Shown piece by piece: positions 12,202 to 13,631 of a stretch of 13,631 bases of DNA. A program made the position numbers and the translations under genes. The notes under the pieces were generated by a model. That model was not told the DNA's origin, searched no databases, and saw only the letters and a program-made list of their open reading frames with translations. Origin of the DNA: JANXQG01 sp037147235 (lineage in GTDB: Bacteria; Planctomycetota; Planctomycetia; Pirellulales; Thermoguttaceae); the NCBI GenBank assembly GCA_037147235.1, contig JBAWVO010000175.1:1-13631 (forward strand). The letters are read 5' to 3'. How positions within the stretch are numbered: position 1 is the stretch's first letter; the number at the start of each line of letters is the position of its first letter.

Positions 12202-12414
12202 AGGGGACGTACTTGAGCTGCTGGGGCTTGGATCGCGAGGGGTATACCGAAGTTTAAGCGTACCTTGCTTAGCTCTAGTCACAACGGTCCGAATGTCCGT
12301 TGTAACCACGATTGTATCAGTAACCGGAGCACTCACTACCTGTGATGCCGGGGAGGGGGAGTACTTTGCGATCTCAATTGCGGCCGTATTAGGCTGTTGT
12401 ATCGGCTGCGGCAT
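12199..12414 (-). CDS. Small 71-residue protein between two operon genes
   Basis: Unrecognised small protein. It has a strand-rich middle (VVSAPVTDTIVVTTDIRTVVT) and a basic then Ser/Pro-rich tail ending in SPSSSSTSP, with no membrane segment. Three points favour a real gene. It starts with ATG 8 bases after a GAGGA ribosome binding site. It overlaps the end of the preceding gene by 26 bases in another frame. Its stop codon is part of the ribosome binding site of the next gene. It fills a gap that would otherwise be about 200 bases. It could be an antitoxin-like or adaptor peptide, but nothing in the sequence shows this. Confidence 0.6.
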   Translation of the reverse strand: MPQPIQQPNTAAIEIAKYSPSPASQVVSAPVTDTIVVTTDIRTVVTRAKQGTLKLRYTPRDPSPSSSSTSP

Positions 12415-13048
12415 ATGCGTTATCCTCAGTTCTAATTTGCATACAGTCGGAGAAAATCCTTGTAATTTCCTTTTCCAAATCGGCGATCGGCTTGCGTAGC
12501 CAATCGATCAACTCATCCATGTTACTGCTACCGCGGTGGAAGTTAAACTGAATTTGAAAACTGGAATCGGCCTCCTCCGTGACGGAAAAATTGATTTGCC
12601 CTTCGTTCCATTTAAGCACACGCGACAATGCTCGCCCAAGAATCTCATACTGATTGTCGGATAGCTGGTCATCCCACCATGAATTGCGAGTAATGTTCTG
12701 GAGGGCCTCGATCGGCTCTTTGGAAGAATACTTCAGGTTAATTCCCGCCGCAATTACGGGCGTCTCCCTCAGATTCTCCATCGCCCGCCGAGCAATTGTC
12801 ATTGCTCCTTCCAACCCATGAAAATTCAGCGTCTCCGGCACCGTAATCAACCTGTCCCCACCAACCATAACAATGGTTCCGCCATGCTTAACTTGAGGGG
12901 GTGCAAGGGCGTCAATTGCTACAAAGACTTCAATGGGGGTGCCCTCGTCCAAACCGAAAAGTCTCTTCGCGATCCCGGACGGTGTCAGAATCGCACGATT
13001 CCAGTGACCGAGTACGATTACATTCCACTCTGCCGGTGTAAAGGGCAT
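12389..13048 (-). CDS. Unknown 219-residue protein, first gene of minus-strand operon
   Basis: Not recognised by name. From the chosen ATG the protein begins MPFTPAEWNVIVLGHWNRAI and continues with a segment LTPSGIAKRLFGLDEGTPIE, then strand-rich stretches (VEVFVAIDAL-like, TIVMVGGDRLITV), a helix (LEGAMTIARRAMENL) and PVIAAGINLKY. It closes with alternating strands (INFSVTEE, FQIQFNFHRG) and a terminal helix. The frame stays open to 13510, but residues before this start are low-complexity, Arg/Gly-rich and not protein-like. An ATG at 13117 is a possible alternative start. AAAGG 8 bases upstream supports 13048. Its 3' end overlaps the 71-residue gene. Confidence 0.78.
   Translation of the reverse strand: MPFTPAEWNVIVLGHWNRAILTPSGIAKRLFGLDEGTPIEVFVAIDALAPPQVKHGGTIVMVGGDRLITVPETLNFHGLEGAMTIARRAMENLRETPVIAAGINLKYSSKEPIEALQNITRNSWWDDQLSDNQYEILGRALSRVLKWNEGQINFSVTEEADSSFQIQFNFHRGSSNMDELIDWLRKPIADLEKEITRIFSDCMQIRTEDNAYAAADTTA
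12423..12427 (-). promoter_or_regulatory. Ribosome binding site for the 71-residue gene
   Basis: GAGGA on the minus strand, 8 bases before the ATG at 12414 and inside the coding region of the 219-residue gene. It is the main evidence that the small frame is translated. Confidence 0.55.
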
Positions 13049-13207
13049 TTCCACGGCCTTTCGAGGATTTAGGAAGTTCAGGTGTCCAGCGAACAGCGAA
13101 TAAGCATAAACACCCATTGTAATCTGCCGAGAATCCGACCGAAACCCTGGCACAGCAATTACTTGCACGGTCCGAAAGAGACGCGACGACAACTGCCATA
13201 AGCCCTT

Positions 13208-13224
13208 GTAACATAATATGTTAC
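13208..13224. promoter_or_regulatory. Perfect palindrome, candidate operator
   Basis: GTAACATA-A-TATGTTAC is a perfect inverted repeat with 8-bp arms and a single central base, AT-rich within GC-rich surroundings. It lies about 160 bases upstream of the 219-residue start. This form suits a dimeric repressor site; no regulator gene is in the window. On the minus strand it also contains a TATTAT sequence that could serve as a -10 box. Confidence 0.5.
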
Positions 13225-13274
13225 GAAAGCCGCCTCCCCTCGGTTCGCTTCCGTTGCCGCGATACCGTCCACCC

Positions 13275-13297
13275 CGGGCCGAACGCCGGCCGGCCCG
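13275..13297. repeat. GC-rich hairpin
   Basis: CGGGCCG pairs with CGGCCCG across a 9-base loop that itself includes GCCGG. It has no following T-run in either direction, so it is not a classic terminator, though it could contribute to 3' end formation of the gene entering from the right. Confidence 0.35.
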
Positions 13298-13506
13298 CAT
13301 ATGGGAATTTGGGGTTGTCTCCCTTGCACTTTCGGCTGGGTATCCGACAATAATATGTCCATTCCGCCTATTCATTGACCGGACGCCAAAACCCAAGCCG
13401 CGTTGATTTTGGTGTTCTCCCATTGGAATGCCGTGCAATAGTTTTGCTCTGCCACGAATGGATTCCTGGCTACTATGTGACCGTGGGCATGGAAGAACCC
13501 TAGCCA

Positions 13507-13631
13507 TCAAACCCGGTGAAGCACCTTTTGCCGCTCGGATCGTATGCGGGCTATCCTGGCTTTCTGGGATTCGGGAGGGGCAGGAGGGACCAGTTCGCGG
13601 AACAACTCCATGACGCGGGCCTCATGGGGCC
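13507..13631 (-). CDS. C-terminal tail of a gene running off the right end
   Basis: Read on the minus strand from the window edge, 40 codons stay open and end at TGA (13507-13509). The peptide looks genuinely protein-like: it contains RVMELFRELVPPAPPE, then QKARIARIRSERQKVLHRV, a basic amphipathic terminal helix. It has no start within the window, so the rest lies beyond 13631. Function cannot be assigned. Confidence 0.55.
   Translation of the reverse strand, partial: PHEARVMELFRELVPPAPPESQKARIARIRSERQKVLHRV

Larger units (their letters stand above)
13049..13506. other. Intergenic region upstream of the minus-strand operon
   Basis: About 460 bases with no convincing gene on either strand. 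Short open frames here are Arg/Gly-rich or lack ribosome binding sites. It should hold the promoter of the 219/71/443 operon and the 3' end of the gene entering from the right. The notable elements are a perfect palindrome at 13208-13224 and a GC-rich hairpin at 13275-13297. I could not identify a confident -35/-10 pair. Confidence 0.6.

Noticed and set aside
12131..12499. 122-codon plus-strand open frame
   Set aside because: Opposes three minus-strand genes with good ribosome binding sites; hydrophobic stretches here are the complement of the 71-residue gene.
13049..13510. Long N-terminal extension of the 219-residue protein
   Set aside because: Arg/Gly-rich, low-complexity sequence crossing the palindrome, the GC-rich hairpin and the stop of the gene entering from the right; not protein-like.
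13428..13613. 61-codon plus-strand open frame
   Set aside because: Opposite the protein-like tail on the minus strand and without a ribosome binding site.

Overview
The window is a GC-rich bacterial accessory region that looks like a piece of a defence island. It has no tRNA or rRNA genes, no CRISPR array, and no core metabolic or ribosomal genes. The host cannot be fixed from this sequence alone. High third-position GC, long intergenic gaps and a dispersed 'HAKAQRRK'-type intergenic repeat would fit a Planctomycetota-like or similar free-living lineage, but that is a low-confidence guess.

Left block (1-6515, + strand): a SNF2/DEAH-type helicase lacking its N-terminal ATP-binding segment within the window, then a 1334-residue Eco57I/PglX-like N6-adenine DNA methyltransferase. 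This pairing and these lengths resemble the DrmD/DrmMI pair of class 1 DISARM and related helicase-methylase restriction systems. No DrmA, DrmB or DrmC is visible here, so the system is incomplete within the window or is a different arrangement.

Middle block (6518-10807, + strand): four more genes follow in the same direction with short gaps. They encode a 127-residue small protein, a 318-residue protein with a HEPN-type RNxxxH motif, a 609-residue protein with an N-terminal DUF4365-like nuclease domain and a C-terminal zinc-binding tail, and a 314-residue cysteine-rich HNH endonuclease. Read together, a methylase and a helicase are followed by up to three candidate nucleases. This is the part most likely to be an undescribed defence arrangement, although functional linkage is inference from order and spacing only.

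Right block (10859-13048, - strand): a compact three-gene operon converges on the middle block. In transcription order it encodes a 219-residue protein, an overlapping 71-residue small protein with its own good ribosome binding site, and a 443-residue protein with an N-terminal VVTQSCDL motif. I recognise none of these three by name. Upstream lies about 460 bases without a gene, holding a perfect 8-bp-arm palindrome and a GC-rich hairpin. The last 125 bases carry the C-terminal tail of another minus-strand gene that runs off the window.
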